From: Solirubrobacterales bacterium
Lineage (GTDB): Bacteria > Actinomycetota > Thermoleophilia > Solirubrobacterales > Solirubrobacteraceae
Direction of reading: 5' to 3'
Assembly: GCA_013815355.1 (NCBI GenBank)
Contig: JACDGG010000001.1
Span: 35,175-99,174 of the forward strand
Length of the DNA: 64,000 bases
Shown: positions 1 to 8,988 of the stretch, piece after piece
How positions within the stretch are numbered: the stretch's first letter is position 1
Layout: each line of letters starts with the position of its first letter
The notes under the pieces: model-generated
Databases searched by the model: none
The model's input: only the letters and a program-made list of their open reading frames with translations
Told to the model about the DNA's origin: nothing
Position numbers and translations under genes: made by a program

Positions 1-1
1 C

Positions 2-3000
2 GTGGCGCTGTTCCTTGAGCCCTCGCTCGAGCTTGCGGTCGCGATCCTCGGCGTGCTCAAGGCCGGAGCGGGATACCTGCCGCTTGACCCCGAGCATCCA
101 CAGGAGCGCCTTGATTTCGTGATCGCCGACGCGGGCGCCGGGCTGGTCGTCACCGAAGCGCGGTTGCTCGAGCGTCTCGGTGACATCGAGGTCACGAGCA
201 TCTGTCTCGATCGTGACGCGGCCGAGCTGGAGGCGTTGAGCGGCGCGAACCCGGCCACCGCGGTGACGGAGGAGAACCTCGCCTACGTGATCTACACCTC
301 GGGATCGACCGGTCGGCCGAAGGGCGTGCAGGTCGAGCACCGCCAGATCGCGCGGCTGTTCAGCGCCACCGAGGAGTGGTTCGGCTTCGGCCCAAGCGAC
401 GTCTGGGTGCTGCTTCACTCCTACGCGTTTGACTTCAGCGTCTGGGAGTTCTGGGGCGCGCTCGCCCACGGAGGCCAGCTCGTGATCTCGCCGGTCTGGA
501 CGACCCGCTCGCCCCAGGCGCTCGCCGAGCTGCTTGCAGCGCGCGGCGTCACGGTGCTCAACGCCACGCCGAGCCTGTTCACCGCGGTGCAGGATGAGCT
601 GCTGCGACACACCGGCGAGCTGAAGCTGCGTTTCGTGGTGTTCGGTGGCGAGGCTCTGCGGCCGTCCGCGCTACGTCCCTGGTTTGGGCGCCACGGCGAG
701 AACGGGCCGATGCTCGTGAACATGTACGGGATCACCGAGACGACCGTGCACGTCACCTACCGCCCGCTGAGCGCAGCCGACTGCGAGCGCGAGGCGAGCC
801 CCGTCGGCGTGCCGATCCCGGATTTGAGCGTGTACGTGCTGGACGGAAAGGGCGCACCGCTGCCCGCCGGTGTCGCCGGCGAGCTCTACGTGGGGGGTGC
901 CGGGGTCGCGCGCGGCTACCTGAACCGGGCAGAGCTGACCCGCGAACGATTTGTCGAGAACCCGTTCGGGTCCGGGCGGCTGTATCGAACCGGTGACGTG
1001 GCGGCTCGGCGTGCCGATGGCGAGCTTGAGTTCCGGGGGCGGGCAGACGACCAGGTCAAGATCCGTGGCTTTCGGATCGAGCTCGGCGAGATCGAGGGTA
1101 CGGTCCGTGAGTACCCAGGCGTCAGCGACTGTGCGGCGGTTGCGCTCGAGGTCTCACTCGGCGACATGCGACTGGTGGCCTACGTGGTCGCAGACAGCGG
1201 CGGCGAGGATCTGCGGGACGGGCTGATGGCACACCTGGCGCAGCGGCTGCCGAGCTACATGGTGCCGAGCGCGCTGAGCATGCTCGAGCGTATACCCCTG
1301 ACTCGCAACGGCAAGATCGACCGGCGTGCGCTGCCCGCGCCGAGCTGGGTGCTGCAGGCGCCCACCGACTCGCTGCAGGCGCAGACAGAGACCGAGCAGA
1401 TCGTTGCCGAGGTGTGGCAGGACATCCTCGCGATCGATCTGGTGGGGGTCGAGGACAACTTCTTCAACCTGGGTGGGCACTCGCTGCTCGCTGCCCGCGT
1501 CGTCACCCAGGTGCGCAAGCGCTGTGAGATCGAGATCTCGGTCAGGGCGCTGTTTGAGCAGCCCACACTCAGGGAGTTCGCGGCGGTGCTTGACGCCGCG
1601 AAGGGCGCGCCTGCAGTCGCCAAGGAGTCCTCCCAGGAACCGACACCACCGCACGTGGACGCTGGTAGCTCTGTGGCGCCCACCGCAAGCGCAGCCGCCG
1701 GAGCCCATCCACTGTCCTTTCCCCAGCAGCAGCTGCTGTTCTTCGACCAGCTCACGCCGGGGAGCGTGACCTACAACGCGGCGCTCGCCTGGCGCGTCTC
1801 GGGCTCGCTTGAGCTGGGCGTGCTGCGCGAGGCGCTGGAGGAGGTGTTCAGGCGCCAGGAGGCGCTGCGCACCGTGCTCGTGTGGGGAGCAGAGGCGAGC
1901 CCCAGCCAGGTGGTGCTAGAGGAGTGGAGCATCGAGCTGGCGCTCATCGAGCTCGCGCAGCTAGGCGAGCGCGAGCGTGAGCACGAGCTCACGCGGCTGT
2001 TGCGCGAGCACGCGCTGATGCCGTTTGACCTCGCCGCGGAGCTGATGCTGCGCACGACGCTCTTTCGGCTCGCTGAGCAGGAGCACGTGATCCTATTCGC
2101 GGCTCACCACGTAGCCTTCGACGCCTGGGCGGTCGAGGTGCTCTACCGCGAGCTCGGCGAGCTCTATGCGGCGAAGCTCAAGCGACGCAAGGAGACGCTG
2201 CCGGCGCTGCCGCTGCAATATCGCGACTTCGCAGCGTGGCAGCGAGAGCACCTCAAGGGTGAGCTGCTGCGCGAGGAGCTCGACTTCTGGCGTACGCATC
2301 TGGCGGGTGCGCCGACCGTCACAGAGCTGCCCTCCGATCGTCCACGCCAGGCGGCGCAGAGCTTTGCAGGTGCGACGCATCACTTCGCGCTTGACTCGGC
2401 GATCACCGACGGTGTGCGCGAGCTGTGTGCTGCTACGGGCGTAACGCCCTACATGCTGTTGCTGGCGAGCTTTGCGACGCTCCTCTACCGGGCCGGTGGC
2501 CAGGACGACATCCTCTTCGGCGGCCCGATGGCCAATCGTGAGCAGCCCGGACTCGAGCACCTGATCGGGTTCTTTGCCAACACGATCGTGGTCCGGGTGC
2601 GCCTCGGCGCCAACCCGAGCTTCAACGAGCTGCTGGCGCGCGTGCGCGACTCCGTGCTCGCCTCCTACGAGCATCAACAGGTGCCGCTGGAGCTCGTCGT
2701 CGAGGCGGTGCGCCCGGAGCGCGATCCCGGCGTGAACCCGTTGTTTCAGGTCAACTTCCGCGTGCGGGTCGGCGATGGTCCGCGCCTGGATCTGGAGGGC
2801 ACCGAGACGCGTCAGGTCGCAGTCGATCTCGGGCTCGCGCGATTTGACCTGGCACTCGAACTTCACATGCTCGAGGACCGGATCGAGGCCGAGCTCAACT
2901 ACAACGTCGCGCTGTTTGACGGGCCGAGCGTGGAGCGTCTGGCGGGCGATCTGGAGGCGATGCTGCGCACGCTGACCGGCGCGCCGGAGACGCGTCTGCT

Positions 3001-3103
3001 CGGCGTGCAGATCGCATCACAGCACCTCTCCGCGAAGGCGAGCGCCCCCTCGGCGGGCGCCGGGATCCGCAGCTTTCGCCGGGGCTCGGGCTCACAGCTC
3101 TAG
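2..3103 (+). CDS. Nonribosomal peptide synthetase, C-terminal part: A (Thr-like)-PCP-C; 5' end outside the window
   Basis: This is the end of a multimodular NRPS; the frame is open to the window edge, so the listed start is not the real one. The adenylation domain (about residues 1-440) shows YVIYTSGSTG, NMYGITE, YRTGD and NGKIDR. Reading the specificity pocket by eye against GrsA gives D-F-W-N-V-G-M-V-H-K, one conservative change from the known threonine code DFWNIGMVHK. A carrier domain follows (DNFFNLGGHS, Ser near residue 494), then a full condensation domain with HHVAFDA (about residue 701; the last Gly of HHxxxDG is Ala). The protein ends after the C domain with no A or TE, so it probably hands its chain to the C-less module of the second NRPS. 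The stop lies 22 bases from the convergent SDR. Confidence 0.95.
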   Translation: MALFLEPSLELAVAILGVLKAGAGYLPLDPEHPQERLDFVIADAGAGLVVTEARLLERLGDIEVTSICLDRDAAELEALSGANPATAVTEENLAYVIYTSGSTGRPKGVQVEHRQIARLFSATEEWFGFGPSDVWVLLHSYAFDFSVWEFWGALAHGGQLVISPVWTTRSPQALAELLAARGVTVLNATPSLFTAVQDELLRHTGELKLRFVVFGGEALRPSALRPWFGRHGENGPMLVNMYGITETTVHVTYRPLSAADCEREASPVGVPIPDLSVYVLDGKGAPLPAGVAGELYVGGAGVARGYLNRAELTRERFVENPFGSGRLYRTGDVAARRADGELEFRGRADDQVKIRGFRIELGEIEGTVREYPGVSDCAAVALEVSLGDMRLVAYVVADSGGEDLRDGLMAHLAQRLPSYMVPSALSMLERIPLTRNGKIDRRALPAPSWVLQAPTDSLQAQTETEQIVAEVWQDILAIDLVGVEDNFFNLGGHSLLAARVVTQVRKRCEIEISVRALFEQPTLREFAAVLDAAKGAPAVAKESSQEPTPPHVDAGSSVAPTASAAAGAHPLSFPQQQLLFFDQLTPGSVTYNAALAWRVSGSLELGVLREALEEVFRRQEALRTVLVWGAEASPSQVVLEEWSIELALIELAQLGEREREHELTRLLREHALMPFDLAAELMLRTTLFRLAEQEHVILFAAHHVAFDAWAVEVLYRELGELYAAKLKRRKETLPALPLQYRDFAAWQREHLKGELLREELDFWRTHLAGAPTVTELPSDRPRQAAQSFAGATHHFALDSAITDGVRELCAATGVTPYMLLLASFATLLYRAGGQDDILFGGPMANREQPGLEHLIGFFANTIVVRVRLGANPSFNELLARVRDSVLASYEHQQVPLELVVEAVRPERDPGVNPLFQVNFRVRVGDGPRLDLEGTETRQVAVDLGLARFDLALELHMLEDRIEAELNYNVALFDGPSVERLAGDLEAMLRTLTGAPETRLLGVQIASQHLSAKASAPSAGAGIRSFRRGSGSQL

Positions 3104-3125
3104 GCCCGAGCGCCGACTCAGGATC

Positions 3126-3941
3126 TCAGCGTGCGGTGAAGCCGGTGTCGATCGGGATCACCGCACCGGTGACGTGCCCGGCACCATCTGAGCACAGCCA
3201 CACGATCGCCGATGCCACATCACCTGCGCTGATCAGCGAGCCGAGCGGATGGTGCGGAAGCGAGAGCGCTTCGTAGTCCTCCAGGTCGACGCCGAGCATC
3301 GAGGCGACCCCGGTGAGCATCCCCGAATCTAGCTGTGGCTCATCGCGGATCGAGGTGGGGCAGACGGCGTTCACGCGAATCGCGTGTGGTGCGTAGTCGA
3401 GCGCCAGCGCACGCGTCAGCCCGATCAGCCCGTGCTTGGCAGCGACGTAGTTGGCGAAGAACGGGAAGGCGACCATGCCGGCCGTCGAGGCGACGTTGAT
3501 GATCGTGCCGCCGCGCCGAGAGAGCATGTCGGGGAGCACCGCCTTGGCACAGCGCCACGGCCCGTTGAGGTCGACGTCGACCATCGTGGTCCAGTCGCTC
3601 TCGCGGAGCTGATGCGCGGGCATCCCTCCGGGTCCGACGAGGCCCGCGTTGTTGATCAGCACATCGATCTGGCCGAGCTCGCCGTGGCAGTGCTCCACGG
3701 CCGCGTCGATCTGTGCCTGGTCGCGGACGTCGAGCACCGCGGTGGCGACGCGGCTGCCCAGCTCACGGCAACGGCTTGCGCTCTCCTGTAGCTGCGCCGA
3801 GGTGCCGAGCGGATAGGGGCACTCCTCGATCGGAGCGCAGATGTCGCTCAGCAGCAGGTTCGCGCCCTCGCGTGCGAAGGCGAACGCCGTTGCGCGTCCG
3901 ACGCCACGTGCGGCTCCGGTAATGAAAACGATCCTCCTCAC
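3126..3941 (-). CDS. Short-chain dehydrogenase/reductase, mycofactocin-coupled type
   Basis: A 271-aa classical Rossmann SDR with the cofactor motif TGAARGVG, the NNAG motif, a catalytic Ser in NVASTAG and YxxxK in YVAAKHG. After the second strand it has the extra loop beginning SDICAPIEECPYPLGT, which I recognise from the mycofactocin-coupled SDR/carveol dehydrogenase group that holds NAD tightly. The start is GTG at 3941, with AGGATC eight bases upstream. It lies downstream of the coupled NRPS2-sulfotransferase pair on the same strand, so it may act on the peptide or its precursor; no mycofactocin maturation gene is visible here. Substrate unknown. Confidence 0.85.
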   Translation of the reverse strand: MRRIVFITGAARGVGRATAFAFAREGANLLLSDICAPIEECPYPLGTSAQLQESASRCRELGSRVATAVLDVRDQAQIDAAVEHCHGELGQIDVLINNAGLVGPGGMPAHQLRESDWTTMVDVDLNGPWRCAKAVLPDMLSRRGGTIINVASTAGMVAFPFFANYVAAKHGLIGLTRALALDYAPHAIRVNAVCPTSIRDEPQLDSGMLTGVASMLGVDLEDYEALSLPHHPLGSLISAGDVASAIVWLCSDGAGHVTGAVIPIDTGFTAR

Positions 3942-3995
3942 GCCGCAGATCCTACGTTGAGCGCCTGTCCTTCTCGCTGGGGGCCGCGCTGCAAT

Positions 3996-4928
3996 TCAGT
4001 GCTCCCAGCCGAAGTCGCTTCCAACGAGCTCATACAGCCGCTCGTTGTGAGGGCGGAAGTAGCTCGCCAGCTGCGCGCGTGCCGCGGGGTCGATCGAGCT
4101 GTACTGCGCACTGTGTAGGTGCGGCAGCTCAGCGTAGTCGTGGCGCGGGATCTCAAGAAAGTCGTGTACGCCGTCAAGCGCCTGCTGCGGCGCGCTTGCG
4201 AGCTGCTCGAGCGTGATGAAGTGGAACTGATCGCCCCCGAAAAAGCTCATCCAGTGTTCGAGCTGCTCGGCATAGCGACCGCGCATCAGATAGGACCAGC
4301 AGCCGATCGGCCAGCTGTTGTAGCTCTCGTCGGCGAGCATTCGTGCTCGCTCGGGCACGAGCCGCTCTTCCTCGGCGGCGATCGCGTCGCTGAAGGAGTC
4401 AAGCGGCTCCTCGTGCTCGCGATGCGACATCTGAAACTGCGAGTAGGCGCGGTCGATCGGGTTGCGCAGCGCGATCAGCAGCTTGACGTCGGGCTTGAGC
4501 CGCGCGAGACGTTCGGGCACCCAGTGATGGGAGAGGTAGGAGGGGCTTGCCTCACCCGTGATGAACGGGCGGCCGTGCTCGCGGGCGAAGCGCTCGCGCT
4601 CAGAGCTGAGCGGGAAGTGCTTGCGATACCAGTCCTCGCCGCGGAAGTGGTTGTAGTCGAAGTAGTGGACCTCCTTCTTGGAGGCGGGCTCGATGAACGG
4701 GTGCTCGCTCAGCCACCCGAACAGGCTCGTCGTCCCGGCCTTCGCGGCGCCGGCGATCACGAAGTCGGGTAGCAGCCGCCCGCGGCCGGGTCCACGGCCG
4801 CTCAGCGTGAGCAGGTCGTGGTAGCCGCCGACGAGCGTGCGATAGAGCGGCTTTGGCAGGCGCCGGCGGGCCTGGATGTCCAGGTCCCCGAGCCATCGCG
4901 TTCTCCGGCCTGCGCGGGAGGCACTCAC
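3996..4928 (-). CDS. PAPS-dependent sulfotransferase coupled to NRPS2
   Basis: A 310-aa soluble sulfotransferase that would transfer sulfate from PAPS to a hydroxyl or amine. The 5'-phosphosulfate loop is AGAAKAGTTSLFGWL near the N-terminus, and the 3'-phosphate site is LIALRNPIDRAYSQF. I chose the GTG at 4928 rather than the longer ORF start because its GTGA overlaps the TGA of the NRPS by four bases, a standard translational-coupling junction; the longer ORF runs inside the thioesterase. This coupling suggests sulfation of the NRPS product. Two other sulfotransferases in the window sit among polysaccharide genes, so a glycan acceptor cannot be excluded. Confidence 0.88.
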   Translation of the reverse strand: MSASRAGRRTRWLGDLDIQARRRLPKPLYRTLVGGYHDLLTLSGRGPGRGRLLPDFVIAGAAKAGTTSLFGWLSEHPFIEPASKKEVHYFDYNHFRGEDWYRKHFPLSSERERFAREHGRPFITGEASPSYLSHHWVPERLARLKPDVKLLIALRNPIDRAYSQFQMSHREHEEPLDSFSDAIAAEEERLVPERARMLADESYNSWPIGCWSYLMRGRYAEQLEHWMSFFGGDQFHFITLEQLASAPQQALDGVHDFLEIPRHDYAELPHLHSAQYSSIDPAARAQLASYFRPHNERLYELVGSDFGWEH

Positions 4929-7900
4929 GCTGCGCTCGCGGCCTCTGGCTGCGAGTCCGGCGTGCGGCCCTGCAGATACTCCTGGAGTTGCTCCGCGACG
5001 AACTGCACGGCCGGCTCTTTCATCACGTCGCGGTTGTTGTTCTGCTCGCCGGGGACCGCGAAGGTGTGAACCCCGCCCTCGGCGAAGGGGCCCCAACCCA
5101 GCTCGGGGTCTTCATAGAGACCGTCGCCGTAGAAGACCAGGAGGCCCTTGGCGTAGGGGATCGGCGCGTAGGCGCGCTCGGCACGTGCGTGCAGATCGAA
5201 GAAGAACTCCTCACGCAACTTCTCCGGTATTGGGCGAGCGCGCGCCAGCGCCAGCTTCACGCGAAGCTTGCCCAGCCGTTGTCCGGCGTGATAGGCGAAG
5301 GCGGTGAAAAAGCGCCACGGCTGGCGGATCGCTCTGCGCAGGCGCTGCTTGCGCGTGATCCGTGTCGGACGTGGCCTGAGCTTGCGCTGGGAGGGCTGAT
5401 TGCCGAACCATGCCCACTCGTGGATCCACGCTGGGCTCGGGCCGTTGAACAACGCCACCATCTGCACCTCCTCACCCTCTGCCAGCAGTCGCTGTGCGAT
5501 CTCAAACGCGACGATCGTCCCGAAGCAGTAGCCGGCGATCAGCCAGGGCCCACCAGGGTGTACCTGGCGCATCTCGGAGAGATAGTGCGAGGCCATCTCC
5601 TCAACGCTCTGGATGGGCGTGCTGCCGCCGTAGAGGCCGCTCGATTGCAGCCCGTAGAAGGGCTGCTCTTCCCCGAGCCGGCGAGCGAGCGGCTGTAGGT
5701 GCAGGATCGTCCCAGCGCCACCATGCACGCAGAAGATCGGCTGGCGCGAGCCCTGCGGCTGGATCGGGATCAGCGAGCTCCAGCGCGAGGCGCCATCGCC
5801 ATCTTCGATCAGGCGGGAGAGCGTCTCGATCGTCGGAGCCTTGAAGATCGCCCCGAGCGGCAGGCTGTCGCCGAGGTCGTGCTCGATCGCGGCGAACAGC
5901 GTCGCGGCGACGATCGAGGTGACGCCGAGGTCGAAGAAGTTGTCGGTTACACCGATCGGCTCGATCTCCAGCTCGCGTTCCCAGATCGCCGCCAGACGTC
6001 GCTCCAGCGGGGTGCGAGGTGCGACGAGCTCGTGGGCTCCGGAGCGTTCGCGCACCGGCTCGGGGAGCGCCTTGCGGTCGACCTTGCCGTTTGGTGTGAG
6101 CGGAAACGCCTCCAGCGTGTCGACGGTCGAGGGCACCATGTAGTCGGGAAGCGTTTGCCCGAGATACAGGCGCAGCTCGTGAGCCGCAACCGGCTTCTCG
6201 CGGGCGGTGACGAAGGCGGCGAGCTCGGCCTCGGCGCCGCTGCCGCGGGCGACGACGATCGCATCGACGACCTCTGGGTGACGCGCGAGCACCGTCTCGA
6301 TCTCGCCGAGCTCGATGCGAAAGCCGCGCACCTTGACCTGATGGTCGATCCGCCCGAGGAACTCGACGGTGCCGTCGCTGCGATAGCGCGCGAGGTCGCC
6401 GGTGCGGTAGATCCGCGCGCCGGGGGTCTGATCGAAGGGGTGTGCGACGAAGCGCTCGCCGGTCAGGTCTGCTCGTCCGCGGTAGCCGCGGGCCAGCCCA
6501 TCACCGCCGATCCAAAGCTCGCCGGCAACCCCCACAGGCACGGGCGACATCAGCGCGTCGAGGATGTAGAGGCTCGTGTTGGCGATCGGCCGGCCGATCG
6601 TCAGAAGCTCCCCCTGCGTAGTTATCTTCGCGCACGTGGACCAGATCGTCGTCTCGGTCGGGCCGTACATGTTCCACAGCTCAAGGCCGGCCGCAACGAG
6701 CCGATCGGCGAGCGCGACGGGGAGCGCCTCGCCGCCGCACAGCGCCTTCATCCCGGTCATGGGCCGCCAGCCTCCATCGATCAGCATCCGCCATGTGGTG
6801 GGCGTCGCCTGCATGATGCTCGCCTGCGTCTGCTCGAGCAGCGCTGAGAGCGCGCGCGGGTCCTCGCATGTCTCACTCGACGCGAGCACGATCCGCGCCC
6901 CGCTCGTCAACGGCAGATACAGCTCCAGCCCCGCGATGTCGAAGGACAGCGTTGTGACCGCGACGAGCACGTCCTCTGCCACCAGCCCGGGCTTCTCGCG
7001 CATCGTCGTCAGGAAGTTCACGAGCGCGCGGTGGGAGATCTGCACGCCCTTCGGATTGCCGGTCGAGCCCGAGGTGTAGATCACGTAGGCAAGCTGCTCG
7101 GCCTCTGCCGCGACATCAGGAGGCTCGCTCGGACGAAGCGCGATCGTCGGCCAGTCGGTGTCAAGGCAGACGATCTTGGCCGTGCCCGGCGGCAGCGAGT
7201 CCTGAAGGCTCGACTGCGTGACGATCACCGGTGCCTGCGCGTCGCCGAGCATGTAGGCCTGGCGATCGGCCGGATAGGCCGGATCGATCGGCACGTAGGC
7301 GCCGCCGGCTTTGAGGATGCCGAGCAGCCCGACGACCATTGCCAGCGAGCGTGTCGTACAGATGCCGACGAGCACCTCTGCTCCCACGCCGAGATCGACG
7401 AGGTGATGCGCGAGCTGGCTGGCGCGAGCCTCGAGCTCGGCGTAGGTGATCTGCTCCTCCGCGAACTGGACCGCAATGGCGTCGGGGGTGCTCCGCGCCT
7501 GCTGTGCGATCAGCTCGTGCACACACTCCCGCGGGTAGTCGGCGGCGGTGTCGTTGAAGTCGATCAGCAGGCGCCGGCGCTCAGGCTCGGTGAGCATCGC
7601 AAGCGCCGCGATCGGCGTGCTCGGATCGGCGCGAGCAGCGTCGAGCAGCGTGCGCAGATGCCCGACGATCGCGGCGGGCTCGCCGTCGCTCCCGAGCGCC
7701 GAGCCGTCTCCGTGGAGCTCCAGATCGACGCTGGCCTCGGTGCGCCGAGCAAGGATCCAAGCCTCATCACCAGAGTTTTGGGCGGGCTGCTGGTCGATCG
7801 CAAGCACGGCGTCGGCTGGGGGGTCCTGGTCGGCTGCCGGCGCGCCGGGAAGGGCGGCACGGGTCTGCTCGAGGAGCTCGGAGAAACTGCTCTGCGCGTC

Positions 7901-8080
7901 AACCTGCACCGTGATTCGCAGACGCTCCTCGGCGCCCGTCACGTGGTCGATAATGATTTGTGAACGGTCGCTGTAGCGGAGTATCAGTGCGCCCAGCGCA
8001 GCCGTGAGCTCGCAGCGCAGCTCACCGTCCCGTTGGGCCGGGTCTGGAAGTCGGTCGGTCGAAATAGCCTCTGGTTCCAC
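4925..8080 (-). CDS. Nonribosomal peptide synthetase termination module: vestigial C lobe-A (Gly-like)-PCP-TE
   Basis: A 1051-aa protein with GTG start at 8080. Residues 1 to about 165 resemble only the C-terminal lobe of a condensation domain and lack HHxxxDG. The adenylation domain has YVIYTSGSTG (near 337), NMYGPTETT, YRTGDLARY and NGKVDRKALP. The pocket read by eye is D-I-L-Q-L-G-M-I-W-K, close to the glycine code DILQLGLIWK. The carrier motif is DNFFDLGVTS (Ser present). The thioesterase begins FCVHGGAG, and its nucleophile motif is GYCFG, Cys instead of Ser (the TGC codon was checked). The usual Gly-x-His near the C-terminus reads PGEQNNNRDVM, with no His. It likely accepts the chain from the C domain of NRPS1, adds Gly and releases the product. 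Confidence 0.94.
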   Translation of the reverse strand: MEPEAISTDRLPDPAQRDGELRCELTAALGALILRYSDRSQIIIDHVTGAEERLRITVQVDAQSSFSELLEQTRAALPGAPAADQDPPADAVLAIDQQPAQNSGDEAWILARRTEASVDLELHGDGSALGSDGEPAAIVGHLRTLLDAARADPSTPIAALAMLTEPERRRLLIDFNDTAADYPRECVHELIAQQARSTPDAIAVQFAEEQITYAELEARASQLAHHLVDLGVGAEVLVGICTTRSLAMVVGLLGILKAGGAYVPIDPAYPADRQAYMLGDAQAPVIVTQSSLQDSLPPGTAKIVCLDTDWPTIALRPSEPPDVAAEAEQLAYVIYTSGSTGNPKGVQISHRALVNFLTTMREKPGLVAEDVLVAVTTLSFDIAGLELYLPLTSGARIVLASSETCEDPRALSALLEQTQASIMQATPTTWRMLIDGGWRPMTGMKALCGGEALPVALADRLVAAGLELWNMYGPTETTIWSTCAKITTQGELLTIGRPIANTSLYILDALMSPVPVGVAGELWIGGDGLARGYRGRADLTGERFVAHPFDQTPGARIYRTGDLARYRSDGTVEFLGRIDHQVKVRGFRIELGEIETVLARHPEVVDAIVVARGSGAEAELAAFVTAREKPVAAHELRLYLGQTLPDYMVPSTVDTLEAFPLTPNGKVDRKALPEPVRERSGAHELVAPRTPLERRLAAIWERELEIEPIGVTDNFFDLGVTSIVAATLFAAIEHDLGDSLPLGAIFKAPTIETLSRLIEDGDGASRWSSLIPIQPQGSRQPIFCVHGGAGTILHLQPLARRLGEEQPFYGLQSSGLYGGSTPIQSVEEMASHYLSEMRQVHPGGPWLIAGYCFGTIVAFEIAQRLLAEGEEVQMVALFNGPSPAWIHEWAWFGNQPSQRKLRPRPTRITRKQRLRRAIRQPWRFFTAFAYHAGQRLGKLRVKLALARARPIPEKLREEFFFDLHARAERAYAPIPYAKGLLVFYGDGLYEDPELGWGPFAEGGVHTFAVPGEQNNNRDVMKEPAVQFVAEQLQEYLQGRTPDSQPEAASAA

Positions 8081-8179
8081 AGCGCGAATGTGACGTAGAA
8101 ATACGCCTGAGTAACGTCTGGGCTGCGGGATTCCTGACGCGGCCGGCCCAAGTTCGGTGAGGATGGTAGCGGATGGCCC

Positions 8180-8185
8180 TACAAT
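8180..8185 (+). promoter_or_regulatory. -10-like TACAAT placing transcription start at the PPTase GTG
   Basis: TACAAT ends six bases before the GTG at 8192, so transcription would begin at or next to the start codon, giving a leaderless mRNA. No ribosome binding site precedes the GTG and no convincing -35 box was found. It lies in the 111-bp divergent gap between NRPS2 and the PPTase. Confidence 0.45.
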
Positions 8186-8191
8186 TAATGC

Positions 8192-8986
8192 GTGGTCCTA
8201 GCGACCGACAGGGGCGATATTGGTAGGCCGACGCAGGCGTTCGGGGGTGCAGACGTCCGCTTTTCCCTGCCCGCCGGCGACGTGCATGTCTGGCAGGCAT
8301 CGCTCGAGCGCAGCCCGCAGATCGTCGCGCAAATGCACCATGTGCTCGCTGCTGATGAGCAGGCTCGCGCGGCGCGGTTTCGCTTCGCGCGCGATCGCGC
8401 GCGCTACATCGTCGGCCGCGCACTACTACGCGAGCTGCTCGCTCGCTACCTGCAGAGCGAGCCCGAGGGCTTGGTGTTCCAGTACGGCGAATTTGATAAG
8501 CCCGTGCTGCGCTCGGGACCCTGGTTCAACCTCGCTCACTCGGGGTCATTGGCCCTCTATGCGTTCAGCGCTGCAGGCGAGATCGGCATCGACGTGGAGA
8601 TCGATGACGCGGATTTCGCCAGCGAGCGAATCGCTGAGCGGTTCTTCTCCCCAGCGGAGGTGAGCACCCTGCGTGCGATGCCTGCGGAGGAGCAGCCGCG
8701 CGCTTTTCTCACCTGCTGGACGCGCAAGGAGGCTTTCATCAAGGCCCGCGGGGACGGGCTGAATTTGCCTCTGGACAGCTTCGATGTCACACTCGCGTCT
8801 GACGCTCACGCTGAGCTGCTGCGTACCGCCTGGTGCGCAGAGGAGGCGGGGCAGTGGCACATGGAGGACCTGAGTGACCGTCAGGCCGGCTACATCGCGG
8901 CCGTGGCACAGCGCGGAAACGGATTTCGCGTGGTCAGGCGAAAGGTAGAAGACACGATCGAGGGCAGCATGCCCGGACAGGAGTAG
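8192..8986 (+). CDS. 4'-phosphopantetheinyl transferase, Sfp type
   Basis: A 264-aa enzyme that would move phosphopantetheine from CoA onto the carrier-domain serines of the two NRPSs. It shows the family motifs in order: FNLAHSGSLALYA, IGIDVE (metal-binding Asp and Glu), FSPAEVSTL and the FLTCWTRKEAFIKARGDGL signature; the length fits Sfp/EntD enzymes. It is divergent from NRPS2, and two bases separate its stop from the dioxygenase start, so those two form an operon. The start is GTG 8192, probably leaderless; a later GTG near 8282 would remove only poorly conserved sequence. Confidence 0.93.
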   Translation: MVLATDRGDIGRPTQAFGGADVRFSLPAGDVHVWQASLERSPQIVAQMHHVLAADEQARAARFRFARDRARYIVGRALLRELLARYLQSEPEGLVFQYGEFDKPVLRSGPWFNLAHSGSLALYAFSAAGEIGIDVEIDDADFASERIAERFFSPAEVSTLRAMPAEEQPRAFLTCWTRKEAFIKARGDGLNLPLDSFDVTLASDAHAELLRTAWCAEEAGQWHMEDLSDRQAGYIAAVAQRGNGFRVVRRKVEDTIEGSMPGQE

Positions 8987-8988
8987 CA

